Source of the DNA: Sphingomonas sp. AOB5
GTDB lineage: Bacteria > Pseudomonadota > Alphaproteobacteria > Sphingomonadales > Sphingomonadaceae
Reading direction: 5' to 3'
DNA: 64,000 nt
Assembly (NCBI RefSeq): GCF_029433115.1
Contig: NZ_JARNTV010000016.1
Location: 1 to 64,000, forward strand
Shown here piece after piece: positions 35,754-44,606 of this stretch. How positions within the stretch are numbered: position 1 is the first letter of the stretch; the number at the start of each line of letters is the position of its first letter. A program made the translations under genes and the position numbers. The notes beneath the pieces were generated by a model. It saw only the letters and a list, made by a program, of their open reading frames with translations, did no database searches and had not been told where the DNA came from.

Positions 35754-36890
35754 CTATTTCGTCCCGCTTGCCACGATCCGCTGCATGAAGTCGAGGCGGT
35801 GGCGCTCGATCGTCTCGCGGGTGAGGAAGCCGAGATCGGCGGTCACGCGGCGCCCGGTCCATTCGCGCGCGAAGGCGGCGATGCGATCGAGGTTCGAGGT
35901 GACATTGTCCGGCGTGTTGCCGATCGGCAGGACATAGTCGGCGCTGTTCAGCTCGCTCTGGGACTCGCGATAGCCGAGGATCAGCGGCAGCCGGTGCATC
36001 AGATAGTCGCGGACCTTCAGCGAGCAGCCTTCCTCGATCTTCTTGCGGTGTGCCGCGAGCGAGGCGATGCCGATGTCGCACTGGCGATAGAGCGCGGTGA
36101 GCGCCTCGCCATTGAGGAAGCCGTGGAAGACCACGTTCGGCGGAATGTCGAACCCGGCAAACTCCTCGGCCTTCATGCCCGCGACATGGAATGTGCTTTC
36201 GGGCATCGCCGCGGCCAGCGGGAAGATCTTGTCCACGCCGTGCCAGTTGGCCGAATGGTCGAGCGTCATCGGCGAGCCGGTGAAGACGAACACGGGGACC
36301 TTGTTGCCGGTCGGCGCCATATCTTCGCGCGGATCGCCCCACAGGCTGTTGCCGATCACCGCGATGGGCCGGTTCCACACCCGCTCATGGTCGGCGATCT
36401 CGTTGGTCATGCACACCAGCCCGTCGACCGCGCGGAGCAGGCGGGCGCGGGTGACGTCGTGGAAGCGGCCGATCAGCCCACCCCACAGCTCGGTCTCGGC
36501 GCCTTCGAACGTGTTGATCTCGGCAATCGAGGGCCAGGATTTGAGCAGGCCGGGCAGGCCCGGATACCAGGTGCCGTTCTGGCGATAATAGATCAGGTCG
36601 GGCCGGTACTCGCGGAACGCCCTGCACAGCTTGGGCACGCTGGCGACCTTGTTGACGAAGCCCAAGCGCGCGAAGCGATATCGCTCCATCTGGTCCTGCG
36701 TGAAGGTGCCGACGACACGGCCATGCTCGGCAAAGCCCGGCGCGGTCGGCGTGTCGCGCAGGGGAGAGAGGGCGAAGATCTCCGCCTCGTGCCCCTGTTC
36801 GCGCCAGGTCGCGATCTGGCCGATCATCTTCCGCAGCACGCCGCTTTCGGCATAGGGCGGCCATTCGGTGAGATAGGCGATCCGCATCAT
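35754..36890 (-). CDS. Family 4-like glycosyltransferase
   Basis: The 378-aa GT-B protein begins RIAYLTEWPPYAESGVLRKM and contains AEINTFEGAETELWGG, FVFTGSPMTLDHSANWHG, NVVFHGFLNGEALTALYRQ and GCSLKVRDYLMHRLPLI, where the donor-binding helix is expected. A pair of ATG codons at 36890/36887 starts it. The first overlaps the upstream amidotransferase stop (ATGA) and is preferred. Sharing a coupled unit with the WbpG-like gene suggests that it may transfer the modified uronic acid, which is inference. Confidence 0.88.
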   Translation of the reverse strand: MMRIAYLTEWPPYAESGVLRKMIGQIATWREQGHEAEIFALSPLRDTPTAPGFAEHGRVVGTFTQDQMERYRFARLGFVNKVASVPKLCRAFREYRPDLIYYRQNGTWYPGLPGLLKSWPSIAEINTFEGAETELWGGLIGRFHDVTRARLLRAVDGLVCMTNEIADHERVWNRPIAVIGNSLWGDPREDMAPTGNKVPVFVFTGSPMTLDHSANWHGVDKIFPLAAAMPESTFHVAGMKAEEFAGFDIPPNVVFHGFLNGEALTALYRQCDIGIASLAAHRKKIEEGCSLKVRDYLMHRLPLILGYRESQSELNSADYVLPIGNTPDNVTSNLDRIAAFAREWTGRRVTADLGFLTRETIERHRLDFMQRIVASGTK

Positions 36891-38032
36891 GCCCCCGCGC
36901 GCTTGCGTCGCGTTGCGGCGCGGTAAACCGACTTGGCGGCCTCGAACATCGGGCTTTCCAGCCTTTTGCCCCAGCTGGGGAACTGATCGAAATAGGCGGG
37001 CGGCGCATCCATCAGCGCGTCCAGTTCGGCGCGGGTGAAGCCGAGCTTCTTCGCGACGAAATCGCAATCCTCGTCCTGCAGCCGTTCGTCATAGGTCGGC
37101 TGCTGCAGCCTGGCGCGTGCCTCGTCGCGGGTGATCTCGCCGGTCGAGATCAGGCTGGAGAGGTGCATCTTGCGCTTGTCGAAGCCGAACTTGCGCATCA
37201 GGTACACGCCCTGGAACCAGCGCGTGAACACGCTCTCGTGGTGCTTGCCGCCATAATCGCGCCAGCCGAGATCGCTTTCGATCCGCGCCACCGCCTTTTC
37301 GCGCGAGTAATCGGCGTAATCGAGCACGTCGATCGTATCGATGAAGCCGCCGCGGTAGAGGCGCAGGAACTGCAGGAAATTGAGGTGCGGGAAGGTCTTG
37401 ATCCGTCCGCTGCCGAAGCGGCGGTGGATTTCGGAGATATAGCCGTAGTCCATATGCCCCTGGGACCAGCGGGCGGGGTGATGGCTTTCGGTGTTGACGT
37501 TGCAGCCGCGCATCACGGTGCGGACGCCGAACTTCTCCGCGATCTGGCACATGATCGCATAGATGGCGTGATCGGTCGGCACTTCGACATCGGCTACGCC
37601 CGCCTTCAGGAAGGCGCGCTGGATATCGCGATATTCCTCCCAGTCGATGACATGGGTGTAGAGCTCGATATCGAGTGCCTCGATCTGGTTCGCGATGTTG
37701 CTGACTGCGATTTCCGAGTTCCAGCCATTGTCGAGATGGACCGCCAGCGGGCGCAGGCCCAGATCCTTGACCAGCCATGCGACATAGCTGCTGTCGACTC
37801 CCCCGCTGACGCCGATGATGCAGTCATAGGGCTTGCCCTTGTGCGACCGCTTCAACTCGTCGGCGATATCCTGAAGCGCCTTGCGGCCCTCGTCGCCATT
37901 ATGGACCTTGGTCGCGATCGCCATCAGGTGATCGTGGCAATGATTGCAGACCCCGTCGGCGTCGAAGCTGATATCGGGATCGGTGGTGTCCATCACACAG
38001 CGAGTGCAGACGCGATAGGTGAGGCTGGACAT
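36887..38032 (-). CDS. wbpG: N-acetyl sugar amidotransferase (WbpG/PseA/LegG family)
   Basis: The 381-aa protein has a zinc-finger-like start (C9/C12 and C29/C32), a PP-loop SGGVDSS at 76-82 and the family segments VMRGCNVNTESHHP and HLNFLQFLRLY. WbpG works with HisH2/HisF2 in Pseudomonas O-antigen synthesis to turn an acetamido into an acetamidino group, with ammonia delivered by the HisH/HisF pair. The hisF- and hisH-like genes lie directly upstream. The likely target here is the 3-acetamido group of the diamino uronic acid. Confidence 0.93.
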   Translation of the reverse strand: MSSLTYRVCTRCVMDTTDPDISFDADGVCNHCHDHLMAIATKVHNGDEGRKALQDIADELKRSHKGKPYDCIIGVSGGVDSSYVAWLVKDLGLRPLAVHLDNGWNSEIAVSNIANQIEALDIELYTHVIDWEEYRDIQRAFLKAGVADVEVPTDHAIYAIMCQIAEKFGVRTVMRGCNVNTESHHPARWSQGHMDYGYISEIHRRFGSGRIKTFPHLNFLQFLRLYRGGFIDTIDVLDYADYSREKAVARIESDLGWRDYGGKHHESVFTRWFQGVYLMRKFGFDKRKMHLSSLISTGEITRDEARARLQQPTYDERLQDEDCDFVAKKLGFTRAELDALMDAPPAYFDQFPSWGKRLESPMFEAAKSVYRAATRRKRAGA

Positions 38033-38053
38033 TCCTGGCTTTCGTAACGGATT

Positions 38054-38833
38054 TCAGGCGCTGGTATGCGGCTGGAGCAGTTCCCGCAATCGGGCGCGTT
38101 TCGGATAATTGACCAGAACGGCGCGATGCGGCCCCTTGTAGACGAACAGGCTGCCGGCCGCCGCGGCCGATGCACCGGCATCGATCGCCTGACGCATATG
38201 GGGAAGCTCGCCCGCGCCGCCATTGGCGATGACCGGAATTTGCACCGCGGCGCTAACCGCCTTCACCAGATCGAGGTCATAGCCCTGATAGGTGCCTTCG
38301 CGATCGATGGAGGTCAGCAGGATCTCGCCCGCGCCCAGTTCCGCGGCACGCTTCGCCAGCGCGACCGGATCGAAGCTGGTCTTGGTGGCACCTGCCTTCA
38401 CCATCGCGCGCGACTTGCCGAGCCAGTCCTTCTTCACATCGATGCCCGCGACCACCGCCTGTTCGCCGAACGTATCGGCGATCTGGCGGACCAGTTCGGG
38501 CTTTTCGATCAGCGCGGTGGTGAGCGCGACCTTCTCGACGCCCGATTTGAACAGGCGCGCGGCCTGTTCGAAGCTGGTGACGCCGCCGCCATAGCAGATC
38601 GGCATGAATGCCTCTCCGGCGATCTCGGCGATGCGTTCGAACGGCGGCTCGCGGCCCTTGGCGGTGGCTTCGATATCGAGGAAGATCAGCTCGTCGACTT
38701 CGAGATCGTTGAACAGGCGGACGGCGTTGATCGGATCGCCGACATATTTGGCGTCCTTGAACTTCACCGTCTTCACCAGACCTTCGCCGCGCAGCAGCAG
38801 GCAGGGGATGATGCGCGCGCTGTTGCCGATCAC
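38054..38833 (-). CDS. hisF2: HisF-like ammonia-channelling partner for the sugar amidotransferase (GTG start)
   Basis: The 259-aa (beta/alpha)8 protein looks like HisF, but where histidine-pathway HisF has IPCLDV it has IPCLLLRGEG, so the catalytic Asp11 is replaced by Leu (L13). The second catalytic aspartate (GIDVKK) is kept. This fits a barrel that passes ammonia from the HisH-like subunit to WbpG instead of cyclising PRFAR. The GTG start overlaps the hisH-like stop (GTGA). No other his genes are nearby. Confidence 0.9.
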   Translation of the reverse strand: MIGNSARIIPCLLLRGEGLVKTVKFKDAKYVGDPINAVRLFNDLEVDELIFLDIEATAKGREPPFERIAEIAGEAFMPICYGGGVTSFEQAARLFKSGVEKVALTTALIEKPELVRQIADTFGEQAVVAGIDVKKDWLGKSRAMVKAGATKTSFDPVALAKRAAELGAGEILLTSIDREGTYQGYDLDLVKAVSAAVQIPVIANGGAGELPHMRQAIDAGASAAAAGSLFVYKGPHRAVLVNYPKRARLRELLQPHTSA

Positions 38834-39450
38834 AGGCTCGGCACCTTGTCGATGAAGTTGCGGATCACGGTGAGGCCGTATTTATGGCTCTTCTCCGGGT
38901 GGCACTGGAAGCCCCAGACATTGTCCTTCTGGACGACCGAGACGAACGGCCCGCCATAATCGGTGCGGCCGAGCACAGCGCTCTCGTCCACGGCCTGCAC
39001 GACATAGCTGTGCACGAAATAGAAGCGGGCCTCGTCTTCGAGGCCTTTGGTCAGCACGTCCGGGCGGGTGAAGGCGACATCGTTCCAACCCATGTGCGGC
39101 ACCTTGAGCGGGGCGGGCAGGTCGAAACGCTTCGCATGGGCGTCGATCCAGCCGAGGCCGTCGGCATCGCCTTCCTCGCTGTGCTTCAGGAGGAGTTGCA
39201 TGCCCAGACAAATGCCGAGGATCGGTGCGCCGCGATCCTTTGCCGCATCCAGCGCGGCGCGGATGCCGCTGTCGTTCAGCCGGGCCATCGCCCGGCCGAA
39301 ATGGCCGACGCCGGGGAGGATCAGCTTGCCCGCGGCGGCGATGCGTTCGGGATCGGCCGAAATCTCGGCCTTGCCACCCGCCTTCTTACAGATGTTGGCG
39401 ACCGAGCCGATATTGCCGGCGTCATAGTCGACGATGACGAGTCCGCTCAT
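38830..39450 (-). CDS. hisH2: HisH-like glutamine amidotransferase subunit
   Basis: The 206-aa class I glutaminase has the oxyanion/strand segment LPGVGHFG, the nucleophile C81 in GICLGMQLL, and H184/E186 in FQCHPEK, so the full triad is present. It would release ammonia from glutamine for the HisF-like barrel and then WbpG. It is coupled to the upstream flippase gene (ATGA) and the downstream hisF-like gene (GTGA). Its setting makes a role in histidine synthesis unlikely. Confidence 0.92.
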   Translation of the reverse strand: MSGLVIVDYDAGNIGSVANICKKAGGKAEISADPERIAAAGKLILPGVGHFGRAMARLNDSGIRAALDAAKDRGAPILGICLGMQLLLKHSEEGDADGLGWIDAHAKRFDLPAPLKVPHMGWNDVAFTRPDVLTKGLEDEARFYFVHSYVVQAVDESAVLGRTDYGGPFVSVVQKDNVWGFQCHPEKSHKYGLTVIRNFIDKVPSL

Positions 39451-40760
39451 TGCTTCCCACTATTTGCCGCGAGCGCCAGCGCCAGCCGGTATCCCAGAAC
39501 CAGATAGAGCAGATAGACCAAGGACTGCAGCACCGCGAAGGCGATCAGCGTGATGGTGAAGCTGTCCATCCATGCTCCGAATGCGACTGCAATCGCCGAA
39601 CTGGCGAGGAAGAGCAATTGAATCATCGTGTCGAGGCCGGGACGCCCGGCGCGCAGTGCGATCGCGGTGAGGGGCCCGACGACGAAGCGGATGAAGATGA
39701 AAGGCGCGAGAATCTGGACGTAGAAACCGGCCATCGTCCATTCCGCACCGAAGGCGAAGCGGAACAGTTGCGGACCCGCGACCAGCAACGGGATCGTGAC
39801 CGCGGCACCGATCGCAGCGAGGCGGGTGGCGGTGGTGCGGTACAGCGCGGGAATGTCGGCAGGCGCCATATGTTGCGGGCTGATCGCCGCGCGGAAGATG
39901 CTGCCCATCGAGAAGCCGATCAGGTTGATCGGCATCGTCGCAAGGCGGAACCCCAGCGAATAATGGCCGAGCGTCGTCGGGCCGAACAGCGGCGCGGTGG
40001 TGAACGAGAACAGGTTGCCGCTGGTATAGTTGAGCAGTTCGCTTGCCAGCAGGAATTTGGGGAAGTTGCGGTGGCGGATCGCCCGCGCCCGCGCCGCGCG
40101 GCGGGTGAAGCGGCGAAGCACGGTCGGAACCTGCAACTGGTGCGCCAGCCAGATCACCAGAGCGACCTGACCGGCGGCGAAGCCCAGCATCAGCCCGGTG
40201 GCATCCCAATGCGTCACGCCCAGCGCGATGCTCAGCAATGCGGTGACCGAAGATTGCAGCACCCGGCCGGTGGTGAGCGCGCTGAACCGCTGGAGCTGGG
40301 TGGCCCAAGCGCTGAGCGCCGCGACCAGCCCGCCGGTGGACGAGGCGATTGCTAGCAGGACGATGAACAGCGCGGGGCGCGGGGTCAGGTCTGCGAGGAA
40401 GAGGTGTGCGAAGGGCGCGGTGGCGGCGATCAGCGGGCCGATCAGGCACGAGATACCGCAGGCGACCAGCGCGATCTCGCCCGCTTCGGTTTCGGACCGG
40501 GCAAGGTGGATCGCCGCATCGTATTTGGCGGTGGCGAACAAAGTGAGCAGGCCCGCGATCGCGAAGAACACCGCATAGCTGCCGAATTCGGCCGGGGCAT
40601 AGATGCGCGCAAGGAGCAGCATCGAGACGATGCCGATCAGTTGCGATGCGAAGCTGCCGCTGGTCAGCAGGGTGACCGCGCGCCAATAGGCGCTGTGGCG
40701 TCCGCCCTCCGCGCCGCCCGACAGCCGCCTGAGGATCGCGGCGGGCGCGAACCGGCTCAT
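39447..40760 (-). CDS. Wzx-type lipid-linked oligosaccharide flippase
   Basis: The 437-aa protein has about 12 membrane helices and features of the polysaccharide transport (MATE/MOP) family, such as ASQLIGIVSMLLLARIYAPAEFG near the N-terminus and a conserved C-terminal bundle. It would flip undecaprenyl-linked repeat units across the inner membrane. The ATG at 40760 overlaps the upstream acyltransferase stop (ATGA). A longer upstream frame is arginine-rich and overlaps that gene. It is the only flippase candidate seen in the window. Confidence 0.9.
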   Translation of the reverse strand: MSRFAPAAILRRLSGGAEGGRHSAYWRAVTLLTSGSFASQLIGIVSMLLLARIYAPAEFGSYAVFFAIAGLLTLFATAKYDAAIHLARSETEAGEIALVACGISCLIGPLIAATAPFAHLFLADLTPRPALFIVLLAIASSTGGLVAALSAWATQLQRFSALTTGRVLQSSVTALLSIALGVTHWDATGLMLGFAAGQVALVIWLAHQLQVPTVLRRFTRRAARARAIRHRNFPKFLLASELLNYTSGNLFSFTTAPLFGPTTLGHYSLGFRLATMPINLIGFSMGSIFRAAISPQHMAPADIPALYRTTATRLAAIGAAVTIPLLVAGPQLFRFAFGAEWTMAGFYVQILAPFIFIRFVVGPLTAIALRAGRPGLDTMIQLLFLASSAIAVAFGAWMDSFTITLIAFAVLQSLVYLLYLVLGYRLALALAANSGKQ

Positions 40761-42658
40761 CGCGGCGGGGCTCCGAAGACGTAGCGCGCGCCGGTAAGGC
40801 TCAGGTGGAGATCGTCGAAATAGAGAACGCCGGTGCCTTCGCGCCAGGCATGGCAGCGCTCGGCATCGCACAGCCGTTCGGCCGGGACGAAGCGCTGCGC
40901 GGCGAGCTTCGGGGCCAGCCGGTCGAGCAGGTCGGTGAAGGGCCGGTTGGTCTGCCTGAAGTCGTGCGCGGAAATACCGAAGCGTTCGGCGGGGATGCCC
41001 CAGCGGGACATCAGGCCGAGTGCGGCTGGAGCAGGGAAGGGCGGCTTCGGTACCGGATAGACCAGCACGAGCTGCTTGCCCGCGGCCTTCAGTGCGGTGG
41101 CTGCCTCTTCATAGCCGGCGAGCAGTTGCGGGCGCTCATGCTCGGGATAATCGGCATAGGCGGAGACCAGCACGACGGTGCGGATACGCGGATCGGCGGC
41201 GAGCGCGGCAAGGGTTTCGCGGTTGCGAGCGCGGCACAGCGCTGCGTCGCCGGGCGCGAAACCGGGTGTGGGCGGGCAGGAGGAGGTAGTGATCTGCATC
41301 ACCGATCCGCCACGCTTCGCCGCCTGTTCGCCGAGCGCGACCGCAATCTCCGCGCCGAGGCTGTCGCCCCACAGCGCGGTGTCGGGCTGTGCGTCCGGTG
41401 CGCCGAACAGGCAATTGTCGGCATAGGCGATCGGCGTGCCGCTGGCATGGCATTCGGCGCGGCGGGGATTGTAGTCGTTCGCGGCGGCCAGCTTTGCCTG
41501 GGCCTGAGCGTCGAAGCGACCGGGCAGGCCGTGTGTGATGGCGAGCAGCCCAGCCACCGCGAAGGTGACCGCCATCGCGATCCCGCCGGCGATGAAGGCG
41601 CGGCGCTGGTTCCGGCCGTGCAGGAAGGGCTGCTCGACGAAGCGCCACGACAGCCATGCCGCCAGCGTGGCGAAGGCCACGGCTCCGGCGATCAGCAGCG
41701 GGCCGGGCTCGCCCAGCGCGGCGTAGCGGGCATAGACCAGCACCGGCCAGTGCCACAGATAGAGCGAGTAGGAGATCGCCCCGAAGAACACGAACAGCGG
41801 GTTGCTGAGCAGCCGCCCGCCCAGCGGCGGCACGTCGCGGTCCGCGCCGAGATGGAGCAATAGTGCGCTGCCGATGCAGGGCAGCAGTGCGGCGGCGCCG
41901 GGGAAGTGCATATCGGCGCGGAACAGCGCGATGCTGGCGACGATCATCGCGATTGCGGCGAGCGACAGCGCATCGGCGAGCCGTTCGTTGCGGATGCGGG
42001 GCAGGGGGGCTGCAGCCACGATGGCGCCGATCAGCAGTTCATAGGCGCGGCCGATGGGCAGGTAGAAGCCGTCGAGCGGGCGGGCGCCGGCCTGCCAGAT
42101 TGCGATGCCCAGCGATGCGATGGCGCACACCCACAGCACGGTGCCGAGATGGCGGCGGAGATAGCGATGGATCGCGAACAGGAAGATCGGGAAGAGCAGG
42201 TAGAATTGCTCCTCTACCGCGAGCGACCAGGTGTGGAGCAGCGGCTTCAGCTCGGACGCGGGATCGAAATAGCCCGAGGTCTTCCAGAAATAGAGGTTCG
42301 AGACGAAGGCCGCGGTGGCTCCGGTCGATTTGCCCAGATCCGCCAGTGCATCGGGCGGGAGCAGGAAATATCCGGCCAGCACGGTGACCGTGAGGAGCAG
42401 GTACAGCGCCGGGAACAGGCGCCGCACGCGGCGCTCGTAGAAGCGCGCGATCGAGAAATTGCCGGTTTCCAGCTCGCGCATCAGGATGCGGGTGATCAGG
42501 AAACCGGAAATGACGAAGAACACGTCGACACCGACGAACCCGCCCGGCGCCCAGCCCGGCACGGCGTGATAGATCACCACCGGCACGATCGCGAGCGCGC
42601 GCAGGCCCTGAATGTCTGCGCGGTAGCGCTGGCCTGGGCTCGATGGCGGTTCGGTCAT
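40757..42658 (-). CDS. OafA-type membrane acyltransferase with C-terminal SGNH domain
   Basis: The 633-aa protein has an N-terminal acyltransferase-3 domain (YRADIQGLRALAIVPVVIYHA; about 10 helices; FYERRVRRLFPALYLLL; HTWSLAVEEQFYLLFP). A C-terminal SGNH hydrolase-like domain follows, with nucleophile S433 in WGDSLGAE and the D-x-x-H pair D615/H618. Proteins with this layout O-acetylate surface glycans at the periplasmic side. The block-I motif reads GDSLG rather than the common GDSH. It lies between asnB and the flippase gene and is coupled to the latter. Confidence 0.92.
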   Translation of the reverse strand: MTEPPSSPGQRYRADIQGLRALAIVPVVIYHAVPGWAPGGFVGVDVFFVISGFLITRILMRELETGNFSIARFYERRVRRLFPALYLLLTVTVLAGYFLLPPDALADLGKSTGATAAFVSNLYFWKTSGYFDPASELKPLLHTWSLAVEEQFYLLFPIFLFAIHRYLRRHLGTVLWVCAIASLGIAIWQAGARPLDGFYLPIGRAYELLIGAIVAAAPLPRIRNERLADALSLAAIAMIVASIALFRADMHFPGAAALLPCIGSALLLHLGADRDVPPLGGRLLSNPLFVFFGAISYSLYLWHWPVLVYARYAALGEPGPLLIAGAVAFATLAAWLSWRFVEQPFLHGRNQRRAFIAGGIAMAVTFAVAGLLAITHGLPGRFDAQAQAKLAAANDYNPRRAECHASGTPIAYADNCLFGAPDAQPDTALWGDSLGAEIAVALGEQAAKRGGSVMQITTSSCPPTPGFAPGDAALCRARNRETLAALAADPRIRTVVLVSAYADYPEHERPQLLAGYEEAATALKAAGKQLVLVYPVPKPPFPAPAALGLMSRWGIPAERFGISAHDFRQTNRPFTDLLDRLAPKLAAQRFVPAERLCDAERCHAWREGTGVLYFDDLHLSLTGARYVFGAPPR

Positions 42659-42667
42659 CGGGGGGCG

Positions 42668-44515
42668 TCAGGCTGCGGCGCGGTGTGCGGTGCTGCCGCC
42701 ATGGCCGGCCTGTTGCGAGGCGACATGATAGGCCCAGCGTCGTGCCCATGGCGCCTTTGCGCCGGTGACCGTCGAGGGCGCCTGGATGCCTGCGATCATC
42801 GCCTCGACCCAATTGCCGACCGGCGTGCCGAAGCCGGTTTTGGGGCGATTGGTGATCGCATCGGGCAAGGGCAGCTTCGGCGCGCGGGCGAGTGCGCCCT
42901 TGCCGGCTTCCGCGTCCGGGCCGAGCATTGCGGGCGCCACCGCGTCGAGCAGCCAGGCATCGACCAGCGGCACGCGGACTTCGAGGCTGTGCGCCATGCT
43001 GGCCCAGTCGGTGTCGCGCAGCAGCTGGTTGCGCATGTAGAGCGTGGATTCGAGCGTCGCGACCTTGCCGAAGGGCGAGGCGGGTTCGACATCGAAGGCG
43101 CGGTCGGCGCCGAAGCCGGTGCCGAGCCGCTCCAGCCCAATGCGGAGCATGTCGCGGTCGAGCAGGTCGCCCAGTTCCCATGGCATGAACAGGCCGCGGC
43201 GCAGCAGATAGGCGCCGGTCCAGCTGCCGCCATATTCGAGCATGCCCGCTGCCTTGGGGTTGAGGCCCAGCCGTTCCGCGCCGAAGCCCGACAGGATGGT
43301 GCGGGCGAGCGCGCCGATGGGGCGGGTCATGCCGAACTTGGTGGTCCAGCTCGGCAGGTCGCGGAACGAGGGGTAGCCGCCGAACAACTCGTCGCCGCCA
43401 AGCCCGGACACCGCGACCTTCAGTCCCATCTCGGCTGCGGCCTTGCTGACGAACCAGCTGTTGACCCCGTCGATCGAGGGCTGGTCCATCGCGTGCAGGA
43501 TCTTGGGCAAATCCTCGCGGAACTCGGCCTCGGAGATCATCCGCACGCTGTGCGGCATGCCGTAATGGCGCGCGACCTGGGCGGCGAGAGTCACCTCGTC
43601 ATCGTTGCGCCCGGCAAATTCCTCGAAGCCGAGAGTGACGGTCTGGACTTCGTTCGCCCCCGCATCGCGCATCAACCCGAGCAGCGCGCCGGAATCGATA
43701 CCCGCCGAGAGGAAGCAGCCGACCGGCACATCGGCGACGAGGTGGTGCGCCACGCTATCGGCCAGCGCGGCGGCGATCTCCTCGTCGCTGACGGTGCGGC
43801 CGCTTTGCTCGGCCGCGGCCCAGGAAGCGGCGATCGAATGGAAGCGCTGCGGCTGCTGCACGCCTGCGGCATTGGCGATCATCGTGTGACCGGCGGGCAG
43901 GGCGAACACGCCCTCGCGGATCGTCCAGGGTTCGGGGACGCTGCCCCACAGATAGAAGCCGGTCAGCGCCGCGGGTTCGATCCCGCCGGGGATCGAACCG
44001 CCGGCCACCAGCGCCTTGACCTGACTGGCGAAGCGGATCGTGCGGCCGTCATCATGCCAGTAGAGCGGCTTGATCCCCATCGGATCGCGGGCGAACAGCA
44101 TCTCGCGCTTGTCCGCATCCCACAGCGCGATGGCGAACATGCCGCGCAGCTTGCGCACCATCGCGTCGCCTTCGCGGGCATAGAGCTGGAGGATCACCTC
44201 GCTGTCCGATTCGCTGACGAAGCGGACGCCCTGCGCCTCGAGATCGCGGCGAAGCGCGCGGTAATTGTAGATCTCGCCGTTGAAGACGAGGGTCAGCCGC
44301 CCGTCTTGGCTCGCCATGGGCTGGAGGCCATTGTCGGACAGGTCGATGATCGCGAGGCGGCGATGGCCCATGCCGACACGGCCATCGGCGGAGATCCATT
44401 CGCCGGTGCCGTCAGGCCCGCGCGGGGCCATGTGATCGCGGGTGCGGGCGAGTTCGGCGCGATCGACGGCTGGCGCGCCATCGTGCCACGCGAATATGCC
44501 GTTGATTCCGCACAT
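42668..44515 (-). CDS. asnB: Asparagine synthase (glutamine-hydrolysing) family protein
   Basis: The 615-aa protein starts with the mature-form nucleophile Cys2 (MCGINGIFAW), has a class II glutaminase domain (GHRRLAIIDLS, VFNGEIYNYR, SDSEVILQLY) and a C-terminal synthase domain. The PP-loop reads SAGIDSG (270-276), differing at two positions from the usual SGGLDSS. Homologues in capsule and O-antigen loci are thought to amidate uronic acids, which fits the two uronic acid pathways here. A housekeeping role in asparagine synthesis cannot be excluded. Confidence 0.88.
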   Translation of the reverse strand: MCGINGIFAWHDGAPAVDRAELARTRDHMAPRGPDGTGEWISADGRVGMGHRRLAIIDLSDNGLQPMASQDGRLTLVFNGEIYNYRALRRDLEAQGVRFVSESDSEVILQLYAREGDAMVRKLRGMFAIALWDADKREMLFARDPMGIKPLYWHDDGRTIRFASQVKALVAGGSIPGGIEPAALTGFYLWGSVPEPWTIREGVFALPAGHTMIANAAGVQQPQRFHSIAASWAAAEQSGRTVSDEEIAAALADSVAHHLVADVPVGCFLSAGIDSGALLGLMRDAGANEVQTVTLGFEEFAGRNDDEVTLAAQVARHYGMPHSVRMISEAEFREDLPKILHAMDQPSIDGVNSWFVSKAAAEMGLKVAVSGLGGDELFGGYPSFRDLPSWTTKFGMTRPIGALARTILSGFGAERLGLNPKAAGMLEYGGSWTGAYLLRRGLFMPWELGDLLDRDMLRIGLERLGTGFGADRAFDVEPASPFGKVATLESTLYMRNQLLRDTDWASMAHSLEVRVPLVDAWLLDAVAPAMLGPDAEAGKGALARAPKLPLPDAITNRPKTGFGTPVGNWVEAMIAGIQAPSTVTGAKAPWARRWAYHVASQQAGHGGSTAHRAAA

Positions 44516-44536
44516 CTTCCCGGCGCCCCACAGTCA

Positions 44537-44556
44537 GGGGCGTGTGGATACGCCCC
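44537..44556. repeat. Small inverted repeat between the 59-aa gene and asnB
   Basis: GGGGCGT and ACGCCCC form a 7-bp stem around GTGGAT in the 91-bp gap. With no T run it may be a weak transcript end or an operator. A minus-strand TTGACA lies at 44585-44590, but I could not find a matching -10 box. Confidence 0.35.
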
Positions 44557-44606
44557 GTCGCGCTGTCGGTCGCGGCGCGTTTCTTGTCAACAGATCAGGC
44601 TGGCGA

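Noticed and set aside
38054..39450. hisF and hisH as histidine biosynthesis genes
   Set aside because: No hisA, hisB, hisE or hisI is nearby, the HisF-like protein lacks Asp11, and both genes are coupled to a WbpG-type amidotransferase and a flippase.
44585..44590. Minus-strand TTGACA as an asnB promoter
   Set aside because: No acceptable -10 box is found at 16-18 bases, so it is not called a promoter.
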